NCBI GenBank assembly: GCA_023427545.1
Contig: JAEZBF010000096.1
Coordinates: 1 to 12,370, forward strand
DNA length: 12,370 bases
Reading direction: 5' to 3'
Origin: Pseudomonadota bacterium
Lineage (GTDB): Bacteria; Pseudomonadota; Alphaproteobacteria; Rhizobiales; Devosiaceae
Part shown: piece after piece, positions 1-7,339 of the stretch
Layout of the letters: each line of letters begins with the position of its first letter
Numbering within the stretch: position 1 is the first letter of the stretch
Notes under the pieces: generated by a model
The model's input: the letters and a program-made list of their open reading frames with translations, nothing else
Database searches by the model: none
Told to the model about the DNA's origin: nothing
Position numbers and translations under genes: made by a program

Positions 1-1
1 G

Positions 2-2320
2 CGGAAGACCATCATCGCCTGCTGGTCGGAAGGCTCGCGCGACCGCATGGCGCAGGTACTCAAGGACCACGGCCTCACCAATCAGCGCCTAGCCGAGAAC
101 TGGCGCGACGCCGAAACGACGTCGCCCAACGTCTCCGTCCTCGTCGTCCTCGGCCTCGAATCCGGTTTCGAGACCGACGGCATGGTGGTGCTGTCCGAGC
201 AGGACATCCTGGGCGAACGCCTCCTTCGCCAGCAGCGCAAGCGCAAGGCTTCCGATGCTCTCACCGAAGCGGCGAGCCTCGCGTCAGGCGATCTCGTCGT
301 CCATGTCGATCACGGCATCGGGCGATTCCTTGGCTTGAAGACCATCGAGGTCTCCGGCGCCCCACATGACTGCGTCGAGATCGAGTATGCCGGCAACACC
401 AAGCTCTACCTGCCGGTCGAGAACATCGAGCTGCTCTCCCGCTACGGCGCGGAGGACGCCGGGGCCCAGCTCGACAAGCTCGGCGGCGTCGCCTGGCAGG
501 CCAAGAAGAGCCGGCTCAAGAAGCGCATTCGCGACATGGCCGAGCAGCTCATCAAGATCGCGGCCGCGCGGCAGCTCTCGATCGGCGAGCCGGTGGACAT
601 CCAGCAGGGGCTCTACGAGGAGTTCGCGGCGCGGTTCCCCTACGAGGAGACCGAGGACCAGCTCGTCGCCATTGCCGCGGTGTTCGACGACCTCAGCTCG
701 GGCCGCGTGATGGACCGGCTGGTGTGCGGCGACGTCGGCTTCGGCAAGACCGAGGTGGCGCTGCGCGCCGCGTTCGCGGTCGCCATGTCGGGCCGCCAGG
801 TGGCGGTCGTGGTGCCGACCACGCTGCTGGCGCGACAGCACTACAAGACCTTCCGCGAGCGCTTTGCCGGGCTGCCGATCAAGGTTGCGCACGCATCGCG
901 GCTGGTCACTTCCGCCGAGCTCAAGGCCGCCAAGGAGGGCCTCAAGACGGGCGAGATCGACATCGTCGTGGGCACCCACGCGCTGCTCAGCAAGTCGATC
1001 GAGTTCAAGGACCTCGCCCTGATGGTGGTGGACGAGGAGCAGCACTTCGGCGTTGCACACAAGGAGCGCCTCAAGGAGCTGCGCGCCAACGTCCACGTGC
1101 TGACCCTGACGGCGACGCCGCTCCCGCGCACCCTGCAACTGGCCCTCACCGGCGTCCGCGACCTGACGCTGCTGGCGACCCCGCCGGTCGACCGGCTGGC
1201 GATCCGCACGTTCGTGACGCCGTTCGACCCGCTCTCGATCCGCGAGGCGCTGCTGCGCGAAAAATATCGCGGCGGCCAGGCCTTCTACGTCGTTCCTCGC
1301 ATCAAGGATCAGCCTGACATCGCCGAGTTCCTGCGCACCCAGGTGCCGGAGGTGAGCTTCGTCGTCGCCAACGGGCAGATGCCGCCGGGCGAGCTCGACG
1401 ACATCATGAACAACTTCTACGACGGCAAATTCGACGTGCTGGTCGCAACCACGATCGTGGAGTCGGGGCTGGATATCCCGAACGCCAATACGCTGGTGGT
1501 CCATCGCGCCGATAATTTCGGGCTGGCGCAGCTCTACCAGATCCGCGGGCGCATCGGCCGCTCCAAGCAGCGTGCCTACGCGCTCTTCACAGTCCCCGCC
1601 GATCGCAAGCTGACCGATACCGCGGAACGGCGCCTGACCGTGCTGCAGTCGCTCGAGAGCCTGGGTGCGGGCTTCCAGCTCGCCAGTCACGACCTCGATA
1701 TCCGCGGCGCCGGAAACCTGCTGGGCGAGGAGCAATCCGGCCACATCCGGGAAGTCGGGTTCGAGCTCTACCAGGCGATGCTCGAGGAGGCGGTTGCCTC
1801 CCTGCGCAGCGGGCAGGCGGCCGAGTACGAGGAGAAGGGCGAGTGGAGTCCCACCATTTCTCTGGGCATGCCTGTAATGATTCCAGAGAGTTATGTGCCC
1901 GATCTGCAGCTCAGAATGCAGCTCTACCGTCGACTTGGCGACCTGGCGGATGCCGCGGAGATCGATTCGGTCGGAGCGGAGCTGATCGACCGCTTCGGGC
2001 CGCTGCCGGACGAGGTAGAGGCATTGCTCAAGGTGATCCTGGTCAAGGCGCTGTGCCGCACGGCCAACGTCGAGAAGGTGGACGCCGGTCCCAAGGGTGC
2101 GGTGCTGACGCTGCGCAACAACGAGTTCCCCGATCCGGCGGGACTGGTGGCGCTGGTGACGGATTCATCACAGCAGGCGCACGTCCGGCCCGACCAGAAA
2201 CTGGTCTTCGCACGCAACTGGCCGACCGCCGAGGCGCGGCTCAAAGGAACGGCGGCAATCCTGTCGCGGCTCGCCCGTTTGGCCGAAGGCAGCGGCGCTC
2301 ACGCTACAGTGGCCGCGTAA
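2..2320 (+). CDS. mfd: Transcription-repair coupling factor Mfd, 5'-truncated
   Basis: The frame is open to the left window edge, so the ATG at 47 is internal and the N-terminal UvrB-like part is missing. About 772 of the usual roughly 1150 residues are present. Mfd is a dsDNA translocase that displaces stalled RNA polymerase and recruits UvrA for nucleotide excision repair. Visible in order: the CarD-like RNA-polymerase-interacting domain (motif GDLVVHVDHGIGRF, near base 283); Walker A GDVGFGKT at 728-751; the DEEQ Walker B box at 1031-1042; LTATPLPRTL of motif III; the second RecA lobe with ESGLDIPNANTLVVHRAD and QIRGRIGRS; and the C-terminal TRCF domain from about base 1840. DEEQ rather than DEAH, together with the interacting domain, separates it from RecG. 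Stop is TAA at 2318-2320. The identification is firm. Confidence 0.97.
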   Translation, partial: RKTIIACWSEGSRDRMAQVLKDHGLTNQRLAENWRDAETTSPNVSVLVVLGLESGFETDGMVVLSEQDILGERLLRQQRKRKASDALTEAASLASGDLVVHVDHGIGRFLGLKTIEVSGAPHDCVEIEYAGNTKLYLPVENIELLSRYGAEDAGAQLDKLGGVAWQAKKSRLKKRIRDMAEQLIKIAAARQLSIGEPVDIQQGLYEEFAARFPYEETEDQLVAIAAVFDDLSSGRVMDRLVCGDVGFGKTEVALRAAFAVAMSGRQVAVVVPTTLLARQHYKTFRERFAGLPIKVAHASRLVTSAELKAAKEGLKTGEIDIVVGTHALLSKSIEFKDLALMVVDEEQHFGVAHKERLKELRANVHVLTLTATPLPRTLQLALTGVRDLTLLATPPVDRLAIRTFVTPFDPLSIREALLREKYRGGQAFYVVPRIKDQPDIAEFLRTQVPEVSFVVANGQMPPGELDDIMNNFYDGKFDVLVATTIVESGLDIPNANTLVVHRADNFGLAQLYQIRGRIGRSKQRAYALFTVPADRKLTDTAERRLTVLQSLESLGAGFQLASHDLDIRGAGNLLGEEQSGHIREVGFELYQAMLEEAVASLRSGQAAEYEEKGEWSPTISLGMPVMIPESYVPDLQLRMQLYRRLGDLADAAEIDSVGAELIDRFGPLPDEVEALLKVILVKALCRTANVEKVDAGPKGAVLTLRNNEFPDPAGLVALVTDSSQQAHVRPDQKLVFARNWPTAEARLKGTAAILSRLARLAEGSGAHATVAA

Positions 2321-2386
2321 TGGCTTCGCAAGCTATGCCCGGTCATGTTATTGCCGGATTTCGCCCCTTGAAGGGCACTCACGCAA

Positions 2387-2406
2387 GGGAGGGCGTGCAC
2401 CCTCCC
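2387..2406 (+). other. Perfect GC-rich hairpin between mfd and the ialB-like gene
   Basis: GGGAGGG (2387-2393) and CCCTCCC (2400-2406) form a perfect 7-bp stem around a 6-nt loop. It ends 12 nt before the AAGGAA ribosome binding site (2419-2424) of the next gene. No T-tract follows, so it is not a standard intrinsic terminator. It may be a weak end for mfd transcripts, or a 5'-UTR structure of the ialB-like mRNA. A weaker 4-bp stem (GCCC/GGGC, 2363-2376) lies just upstream. Structure is seen; function is inferred. Confidence 0.5.
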
Positions 2407-2429
2407 AAGAATACCATCAAGGAACGTTC

Positions 2430-3149
2430 ATGAGCCTCAGGAAGACTTTTGTCGCCGGTTTGGCGGTCGCAGCACTCTTGCTGCCCGCGCTTCCCGCCTT
2501 TGCGCAGGAATCGGCGGCTCCCGCGGCGGGTGCGGCCCCTGCGGCGGCTTCGGCACCGGCCGCCACCACACCCTCACCCAGCGACAACTGGCTCAAGGTT
2601 TGCGACCCGATCGCGAACGGCAAGAAGGCCTGCATCATGCGTCAGGTCGTCATCGCGAACGGGGCCTTCCTGGGCTCGTTCCTGCTGCGCGACGATCCGG
2701 GCCAGGAGAGCCGTCTGCTCGCGGTCGCCGCGGTGCCGCTCGGGGTGCTCCTGCCGTTCGGGCTCACCTGGCAGATCGACACCGGCAAGCCGATCCGCGT
2801 GCCGTTCATGCTCTGCGATCCGCAGTCCTGCGCCACGCAGCTGGTGATCAACGAGGCGTATGTGAACAGCCTCAAGAAGGGCGGCAAGCTCAAGCTTATC
2901 GCCAAGAACCGGCAGAACCAGGACCTCGTGATCGAGATCAATCTTGCCGGTTTCACCGCTGCTTACGACAGCGAGACCGCGATGACCTTCGACCAGTTCA
3001 CCCAGCAGAACAGCACGTCGAACGCTCTCGAGACGGTCCTCAACGACCGCGCCGAGCAGATGCGCCGTCAGCTCGACTCCGCCGCGGGCACGGCGCCGGC
3101 GACCACTGCGCCGGCTGCTCCGGGAGCGACCACGACCACCGCGCAGTAA
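2430..3149 (+). CDS. Invasion-associated locus B (IalB) family secreted protein
   Basis: The 239-residue product has a clear Sec signal peptide (basic MSLRK, hydrophobic core, likely cleavage after ALPAFA at residue 25). An Ala/Pro-rich linker follows (26-50), then an IalB domain (about 52-190), then an Ala/Thr-rich tail (219-239). Family marks are the four cysteines at 58, 68, 129 and 134 (context KVCDP, KACIM, MLCDPQSC) and the segment VPLGVLLPFGLTWQID. The mature protein should be periplasmic. IalB was named for erythrocyte invasion in Bartonella, but homologues are widespread in free-living alphaproteobacteria, so a virulence role should not be assumed. The start is supported by AAGGAA 5 nt upstream. 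A strong terminator follows 29 nt after the stop, so it is the last gene of its transcript. Confidence 0.88.
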   Translation: MSLRKTFVAGLAVAALLLPALPAFAQESAAPAAGAAPAAASAPAATTPSPSDNWLKVCDPIANGKKACIMRQVVIANGAFLGSFLLRDDPGQESRLLAVAAVPLGVLLPFGLTWQIDTGKPIRVPFMLCDPQSCATQLVINEAYVNSLKKGGKLKLIAKNRQNQDLVIEINLAGFTAAYDSETAMTFDQFTQQNSTSNALETVLNDRAEQMRRQLDSAAGTAPATTAPAAPGATTTTAQ

Positions 3150-3178
3150 GCAAAGCGCATCACCGCTGAGGTTTCGAA

Positions 3179-3201
3179 GGGCGCCGCTGGCGCCCTTTTT
3201 T
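3179..3201 (+). terminator. Rho-independent terminator after the ialB-like gene
   Basis: GGGCGCC (3179-3185), loop GCT, and GGCGCCC (3189-3195) make a perfect 7-bp G/C stem followed at once by six T (3196-3201). This ends plus-strand transcription 30 nt past the ialB-like stop. The hairpin also lies just past the stop of the convergent monooxygenase gene (3207). However, the minus-strand flank reads TTCGAAACC, so it should be much weaker in that direction. Confidence 0.93.
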
Positions 3202-3206
3202 CTTGC

Positions 3207-4334
3207 CTAGCGGACGCCCATTCCCAGGGCGAAGGCCTGGCGCCGCAGGATGGGGAGCGACTTCAACGCCCAGAGGCCACCCGCGCGCAGGAGCTGTGCG
3301 GGCAGCATCTCCATCAGCAGGGAGCGGAACAGGGCATCGACCATCCCGCCGGTCCGAACCAGGTCGGCTGATCGGCGGGCAGCATAGGCGTCACTGACCT
3401 GTTGGGCCTCAGAGTGCTCCGACAGCACTGCAGACAGGTCCGCCAGGTCGCGCAGCCCGAGATTGAGCCCTTGCGCGCCGATGGGCGGAAAGGCGTGGGC
3501 GGCTTCCCCGACAAGGACGACGCCGTCGCGGCCGGCAGTCTCGACGACGAGCGTGCTGAGGGGGAAGACCACTGCGGGCGTAAGCACCTCGATGCCGCCG
3601 AAGAGTCGCTGCGAGCGGGCAAGGAGGGCCTCACGCAGGCCGCTCGCCTTGGCGGCCTCGAGCACCGGCCGTTCGTCGATCCAGACCAGGTTGGCGCGGC
3701 TGCCTCCTGCCGGCACCAGCGTGAACGGGCCGTGCGGATAGTGGAACTCGACCGAGGTGCCGCCGAGGGGGCGACCAAGGTTGAGGTCACAGACCAGCGC
3801 CGCTTCGCGGAAATCGCGCTCGCGCGTTCCGATGCCGGCAGCCACGCGGACACCCGACTTCTTGCCGTCGGCGCCGACAACGAGATCGGCAGTGTATTGC
3901 TGGCCATCCGCTGCGCTGACGCTCCACCCCGTCTCGTTGCGGGTGAGCGCCGTCATGGCCGCTTCGATGGTCGTGAGGTTGGGCAGCGTGCGCGCGGTCG
4001 CGGCGAAAGCTTCAGCCAGTGCGATGTTTGGGAAGTTCCAGCCGAATGCCTCTAGGCCGGCCTCGCTCGCCTCGAACAGGGTTTCCGGGGCGCGAACCAG
4101 CCGGTCGGTGGCATCGATGATGCGAATGGCGGTGAGTGGGTGGCCGAGCCCGCCAGGATCGTTCACCAGCCCGGCCTCTCGCAGGTAGTCGACGCTCCGC
4201 ATCATCAGCGCCGAGGTGCGGCGGTCCGGCGGCGCCTTGGGCGCAACCTGCACCGTCTCGATGCCTCGGCGCGCGAGCGCCACCGCGGCCCCGAGGCCGA
4301 CGAGACCGCCACCGACGACGACCGCGCGGGTCAT
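3207..4334 (-). CDS. UbiH/UbiF/COQ6-family FAD-dependent monooxygenase
   Basis: The product has 375 residues, close to the usual 380-400 for class A flavin hydroxylases. Visible motifs are the N-terminal Rossmann FAD site VVVGGGLVGLGAAVALARRG (5-24), GADG (154-157, the internal DG box) and the FAD/ribityl motif GEAAHAFPPIGAQGLNLGLRD (276-296). The last contains the GQGLN-like UbiH signature with A for the first variable residue. Such enzymes hydroxylate aromatic rings with NAD(P)H and O2; the UbiH branch acts in ubiquinone synthesis, but the substrate here cannot be read from sequence. The ATG at 4334 starts exactly at the Rossmann strand and overlaps the upstream stop as ATGA. No clear Shine-Dalgarno precedes it, so translation probably depends on the upstream gene. 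Longer in-frame extensions to 4658 read through the YeeE gene and were rejected. Confidence 0.85.
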   Translation of the reverse strand: MTRAVVVGGGLVGLGAAVALARRGIETVQVAPKAPPDRRTSALMMRSVDYLREAGLVNDPGGLGHPLTAIRIIDATDRLVRAPETLFEASEAGLEAFGWNFPNIALAEAFAATARTLPNLTTIEAAMTALTRNETGWSVSAADGQQYTADLVVGADGKKSGVRVAAGIGTRERDFREAALVCDLNLGRPLGGTSVEFHYPHGPFTLVPAGGSRANLVWIDERPVLEAAKASGLREALLARSQRLFGGIEVLTPAVVFPLSTLVVETAGRDGVVLVGEAAHAFPPIGAQGLNLGLRDLADLSAVLSEHSEAQQVSDAYAARRSADLVRTGGMVDALFRSLLMEMLPAQLLRAGGLWALKSLPILRRQAFALGMGVR

Positions 4335-4792
4335 GCGAGGGCCGGGCGCGGTTCGGTCCGGCCGCGCATGAACAGGGTGCCGAGGAACGAGCCGGCCAGC
4401 ATGGCGATGAGGAAGATCCAGAGGTTGTCGGGCACGAACGCGATCAGCGCGACCGCCGGTCCGGGGCAGATGCCGCACATACCCCAGCCGATGCCGAAGA
4501 GCGCGGAACCCACCACAAGCGGGCTGTCGATGCGCGTGTAGTCGGGCCCGTGGAATTGCATGTCGAAGAGCGGGGCTGCGCGGCGGCCCGCCAGCCGCAC
4601 GGCGACGACCATCACGGCGAGCCCACCAGCCATGACGAAGGCGAGGCTGGGGTCCCACCCACCGGTCGGGATCGCACCGAAATCGAGGAAGCGCAGGACC
4701 TTGAACGGGTCAACCATCTGCGAGACGTAGAGACCGGCGCCGAAGAGCAGGCCGCTTATGGCCGCAGTGACGAAGTACACTGGATTGCGCAT
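4331..4792 (-). CDS. YeeE/YedE-type (DUF6691-like) membrane protein, second half-transporter
   Basis: A 153-residue integral membrane protein with about four hydrophobic segments (near 5-24, 50-68, 92-118, 122-142). It has the GLYVSQMVDPFKVLRFLDFG block (20-39) typical of the C-terminal half of YeeE/YedE proteins. The motif GWGMCGICPGPAV (102-114) holds cysteines 106 and 109. The YeeE family includes the thiosulfate importer TsuA, in which conserved cysteines line the substrate path; transport of thiosulfate or a related sulfur compound is therefore inferred here. It starts with ATG at 4792, with GGAG (4800-4803, minus strand) 7 nt upstream. Its first base is the last base of the preceding stop (TGATG), and its own stop overlaps the monooxygenase start. 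It probably pairs with the upstream half to make one functional unit. Confidence 0.85.
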   Translation of the reverse strand: MRNPVYFVTAAISGLLFGAGLYVSQMVDPFKVLRFLDFGAIPTGGWDPSLAFVMAGGLAVMVVAVRLAGRRAAPLFDMQFHGPDYTRIDSPLVVGSALFGIGWGMCGICPGPAVALIAFVPDNLWIFLIAMLAGSFLGTLFMRGRTEPRPALA

Positions 4793-5250
4793 CAGACCAC
4801 TCCGGTAATCGCAACGGTCGCAATGGCGACGCCGAAGAATACGGCGACCGCAACGAAGGAGCGCGGGGAGAGGCGTGCAAGCCCGCAGATGCCGTGGCCG
4901 GAGGTGCAGCCGTTGCCGATGCGGGTGCCAAGCCCGATCAGAAGGCCGGCAATGCCGATCCATGCAGCCGTGCCGAGGGGAAAGGACGGGGGCGCACTGA
5001 CCAGCCGGGGAGGTTCGCCACCGGGGCCGCCAATGCCCAGACCTGGGAACAGCCAGGAGGCGGCGAGCGCGCCGAGCACCAGGCTGCCGAGGAACAGGGC
5101 CTGCCAGAGGAAGCTGCGCACGGGCGGCAGCAGCTGTCCGAAGATGCCGGAGATGCCCGCGATCCTGCCGTTGCCGATCCACAGGATGGCGGAGGCGAGG
5201 CCGATGAGCAGCCCGCCGGTCAAGGCGGGAATGGGTGTAAAGCTATGCAC
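4792..5250 (-). CDS. YeeE/YedE family membrane protein, first half-transporter
   Basis: A 152-residue membrane protein with about four hydrophobic segments (8-26, 45-66, 93-109, 130-150). Two related motifs mark YeeE/YedE proteins: GNGRIAGISGIFG (26-38) and GTRIGNGCTSGHGICGL (108-124), with cysteines 115 and 122. It begins with GTG (5250-5248), not ATG; AGGAG 9 nt upstream supports this and no in-frame ATG is near. It is the first gene of the minus-strand operon and overlaps the next gene by one base (TGATG). Families of this kind import thiosulfate or other small sulfur compounds and often sit beside sulfide-responsive ArsR/BigR regulators or persulfide dioxygenase. None of those is in this window. 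Confidence 0.87.
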   Translation of the reverse strand: MHSFTPIPALTGGLLIGLASAILWIGNGRIAGISGIFGQLLPPVRSFLWQALFLGSLVLGALAASWLFPGLGIGGPGGEPPRLVSAPPSFPLGTAAWIGIAGLLIGLGTRIGNGCTSGHGICGLARLSPRSFVAVAVFFGVAIATVAITGVV

Positions 5251-5259
5251 TTAGAGGGT

Positions 5260-5264
5260 CTCCT
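5260..5264 (-). promoter_or_regulatory. Ribosome binding site for the GTG-started YeeE gene
   Basis: On the minus strand AGGAG lies 9 nt before GTG at 5250. This is what fixes the non-ATG start of the first YeeE gene. Confidence 0.7.
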
Positions 5265-5387
5265 GGAGAGGCAGCTGCAAGCCTAACATCGCCCCGGTGC
5301 ACGGGCCAGCGAAGGCATGGCGCATCCTTTCTCGCCTGAAGGTGTTGCGGGAAAACGCCGTGTCGCGAAATCCGCGGGAGCGAGCAC

Positions 5388-5416
5388 TTTCAACTTTACG
5401 TGCGGCACCATAGATA
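5388..5416 (+). promoter_or_regulatory. Possible sigma70-type promoter for terC
   Basis: TTTCAA (5388-5393), a 17-nt spacer and TAGATA (5411-5416) lie in the least GC-rich part of the divergent gap, 32 nt before terC. Each box matches only three of six consensus bases, so this is tentative. No yybP-ykoY manganese riboswitch motif, common before terC-type genes in some phyla, is apparent. Confidence 0.25.
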
Positions 5417-5447
5417 GGTTGCTCCCCGGCCAGGAGATGGACCCACG

Positions 5448-6314
5448 ATGATCGAACTGCTCAGCAATCCCGCCGTCTGGGCGAGCTTCCTGACGCTGAC
5501 TGTGATGGAGATCGTCCTCGGGATCGACAACATCGTCTTCATCTCGGTCCTGGTGTCGAAGCTGCCCAAGGAACAGGCCGACAGGGCGCGGCGGCTTGGC
5601 CTCGGACTGGCGCTGGTCTTCCGCATCATGCTGCTGCTGGTGATCAGCTGGATCATCCAGCTCGACCAACCGCTTTTCACCATCTTCGACCATGGCTTCT
5701 CGTGGAAGGACCTGATCCTCATCGGGGGCGGCGGCTTCCTGATCTACAAGGCGACGCATGAGATGCACGCCGCGATAGAAGGGCCGCACGACAGCACGCT
5801 TTCAAGCACCGCGGGTACGGCATTCTCCGCCATCATCGCCCAGATCATTGTCATCGACATGGTGTTCTCGATCGACTCCATCATCACGGCGGTCGGCATG
5901 GCCGACCACGTGGAGGTGATGATCGCCGCCGTCATCGTCGCCGTAGGGATCATGTTCATCGCGTCGGGACCGATCTCGGGCTTCGTTGCCAAGCACCCGA
6001 CCACCAAGATGCTGGCGCTCGCCTTCCTGCTGCTGATCGGCGTGTCGCTGGCTGCGGACGGCTTCGGCTTCCACATCGACAAGGGCTACATCTATGCGGC
6101 GATGGCTTTCTCCGTCCTCGTGGAGGCGGTCAACATCATCGCCAGCGGCCGCCGCAAGGCAGCGGAAGGACATGCGCCGGTGCCGGTGACCACCGGCGAG
6201 ATCGCGGCGGAAGCTGCCGGTGAAGTGACGAGGGCCGCTCGTCCGAGATCGAAATCGACGCCAATGTCGCGCGCGCAGGCGCGGCCGAAATCAGCTCCGA
6301 GGAAAAGACCATGA
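5448..6314 (+). CDS. TerC family integral membrane protein
   Basis: The 288-residue product has the TerC fold marks in duplicate: EIVLGIDNIVFIS (21-33) and VIDMVFSIDSI (135-145). Their paired acidic residues (E21, D27; D137, D143) lie in the membrane. About seven hydrophobic segments run to residue 234. TerC-family proteins are linked to manganese export, metalation of exported proteins and, in ter operons, tellurite resistance. No ter genes are nearby, so metal homeostasis is the more likely role. The start ATG has AGGAG (5432-5436) 11 nt upstream, a rather long spacing, and the protein begins at the expected family N-terminus. The tail (264-288) is strongly basic and Pro/Ser-rich, unlike the core. 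The stop overlaps the next start as ATGA (6311-6314). Confidence 0.9.
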   Translation: MIELLSNPAVWASFLTLTVMEIVLGIDNIVFISVLVSKLPKEQADRARRLGLGLALVFRIMLLLVISWIIQLDQPLFTIFDHGFSWKDLILIGGGGFLIYKATHEMHAAIEGPHDSTLSSTAGTAFSAIIAQIIVIDMVFSIDSIITAVGMADHVEVMIAAVIVAVGIMFIASGPISGFVAKHPTTKMLALAFLLLIGVSLAADGFGFHIDKGYIYAAMAFSVLVEAVNIIASGRRKAAEGHAPVPVTTGEIAAEAAGEVTRAARPRSKSTPMSRAQARPKSAPRKRP

Positions 6315-7285
6315 GCGGCGGCGCCATCATCGTTCGCGAAAACGGCGGACCGGAGGTCCTGAAGTTTGAGCAGCAGGACGTCGGCGATCCCGGCCCAGGC
6401 GAGATCAAGGTCCGCAACCAGGCAATCGGCGTCAACTTCATCGACGTGTACGAGCGCACCGGCCTCTACAAGAAGCCGCTGCCGATGGTGGCCGGCAACG
6501 AGGGCGCCGGCGAGGTCATCGCGGTCGGCGAGGGGGTCACCGAGTTCGAGGTCGGCGACCGGGTCGCCTATTCGGGTCCGAGCGGGTCCTATGCCGAGGA
6601 GCGGCTGATGCCGGCCGATCGCGCTGCGCCGCTGCCGGACAACGTCGACTACGACACTGCCGCGGCGATGACGCTGAAGGGCACCACCGCCTACTACCTC
6701 ATTCACCTCACCCACGAGCTCAAGGCAGGCGAGACGATCCTGCTGCATGCGGCGGCCGGCGCGACCGGCCTCATCATCGCGCAATGGGCCAAGGCGATCG
6801 GCGCGCGCGTGATCGGCACCGCCGGCTCCGACGAGAAGGCGGAGCTCGCCAAGGCGCATGGCTGCGCGGAGGTGATCAACTACCGCACCGGCGACTTCGT
6901 GGCGCGCGTCAAGGAGCTGACCGAGGGCAGGGGGGTCGACGTCGTCTACGACGGCGTAGGCAAGGCGACGTTCGAGCCATCCCTCGATTGCCTGAAGCCG
7001 CGCGGCCTCATGGTGAGCTTCGGCAATGCCTCCGGCGTGGTCTCGATCCCCGACCTCACCATCCTCGCCCGCAAAGGCTCGCTGTTCGTTACCCGCCCGA
7101 CCACGGCCAGCTACTTCGCCGCGCCGGCCGATTTCCGCCGGGCAGCAGCGGCCATCTACCGCGCAGTCGCGTCGCGAGCGGTTAAGCCACTGATCAACCA
7201 GACGTTCCCCCTCCGCGATGCCGCCGAAGCCCACCGCGCGCTGGAGAGTCGCCAGACGACCGGCTCGACGCTGCTGCTGCCCTAG
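6311..7285 (+). CDS. qor: NADPH:quinone oxidoreductase, zinc-independent MDR superfamily (QOR type)
   Basis: At 324 residues this is the usual length for E. coli-type quinone oxidoreductase. It has NFIDVYERTGLYKKPLP (42-58), AGNEGAGEV (61-69), the nucleotide-binding loop HAAAGATGLIIAQWAK (146-161) and the C-terminal AHRALESRQTTGSTLLLP. The GHE zinc site and structural cysteine cluster of classic alcohol dehydrogenases are absent, as expected for QOR. The family reduces quinones with NADPH, in the cytosol. The ATG at 6311 is preceded by GAGGA (6299-6303) with 7-nt spacing and overlaps the terC stop by 4 nt, so the two are likely co-translated. No terminator is obvious before the tRNA gene 54 nt downstream. 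Confidence 0.92.
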   Translation: MSGGAIIVRENGGPEVLKFEQQDVGDPGPGEIKVRNQAIGVNFIDVYERTGLYKKPLPMVAGNEGAGEVIAVGEGVTEFEVGDRVAYSGPSGSYAEERLMPADRAAPLPDNVDYDTAAAMTLKGTTAYYLIHLTHELKAGETILLHAAAGATGLIIAQWAKAIGARVIGTAGSDEKAELAKAHGCAEVINYRTGDFVARVKELTEGRGVDVVYDGVGKATFEPSLDCLKPRGLMVSFGNASGVVSIPDLTILARKGSLFVTRPTTASYFAAPADFRRAAAAIYRAVASRAVKPLINQTFPLRDAAEAHRALESRQTTGSTLLLP

Positions 7286-7339
7286 CGCGCTGGACACTGC
7301 GGGTGCGACCGGCTACACGCCAGCCGCATCGGCGCCTCC

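Noticed and set aside
284..1744. Long minus-strand ORF (486 codons) opposite mfd
   Set aside because: It is a GC-rich antisense shadow: the sequence is Arg/Glu/Leu/His-biased with no domain, while the plus strand encodes well-matched Mfd motifs.
4136..5254. Long plus-strand ORF opposite the YeeE genes
   Set aside because: The composition (Arg, Pro, Gly, Ala runs) is typical of an antisense shadow, and the minus strand has clear YeeE motifs and overlapping starts and stops.
5340..5394. Minus-strand promoter (TTGAAA at about 5389-5394) for the YeeE operon
   Set aside because: TTGAAA is a fair -35, but the hexamer 17 nt on is TTTCGC, a poor -10, so I did not list it.
5283..5447. yybP-ykoY manganese riboswitch before terC
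   Set aside because: I looked for the conserved GGGGAGUAG-type core and found none; the leader is also short.
6092..7297. Minus-strand ORF (401 codons) opposite qor
   Set aside because: No recognisable domain, and biased composition; qor on the plus strand is unambiguous.
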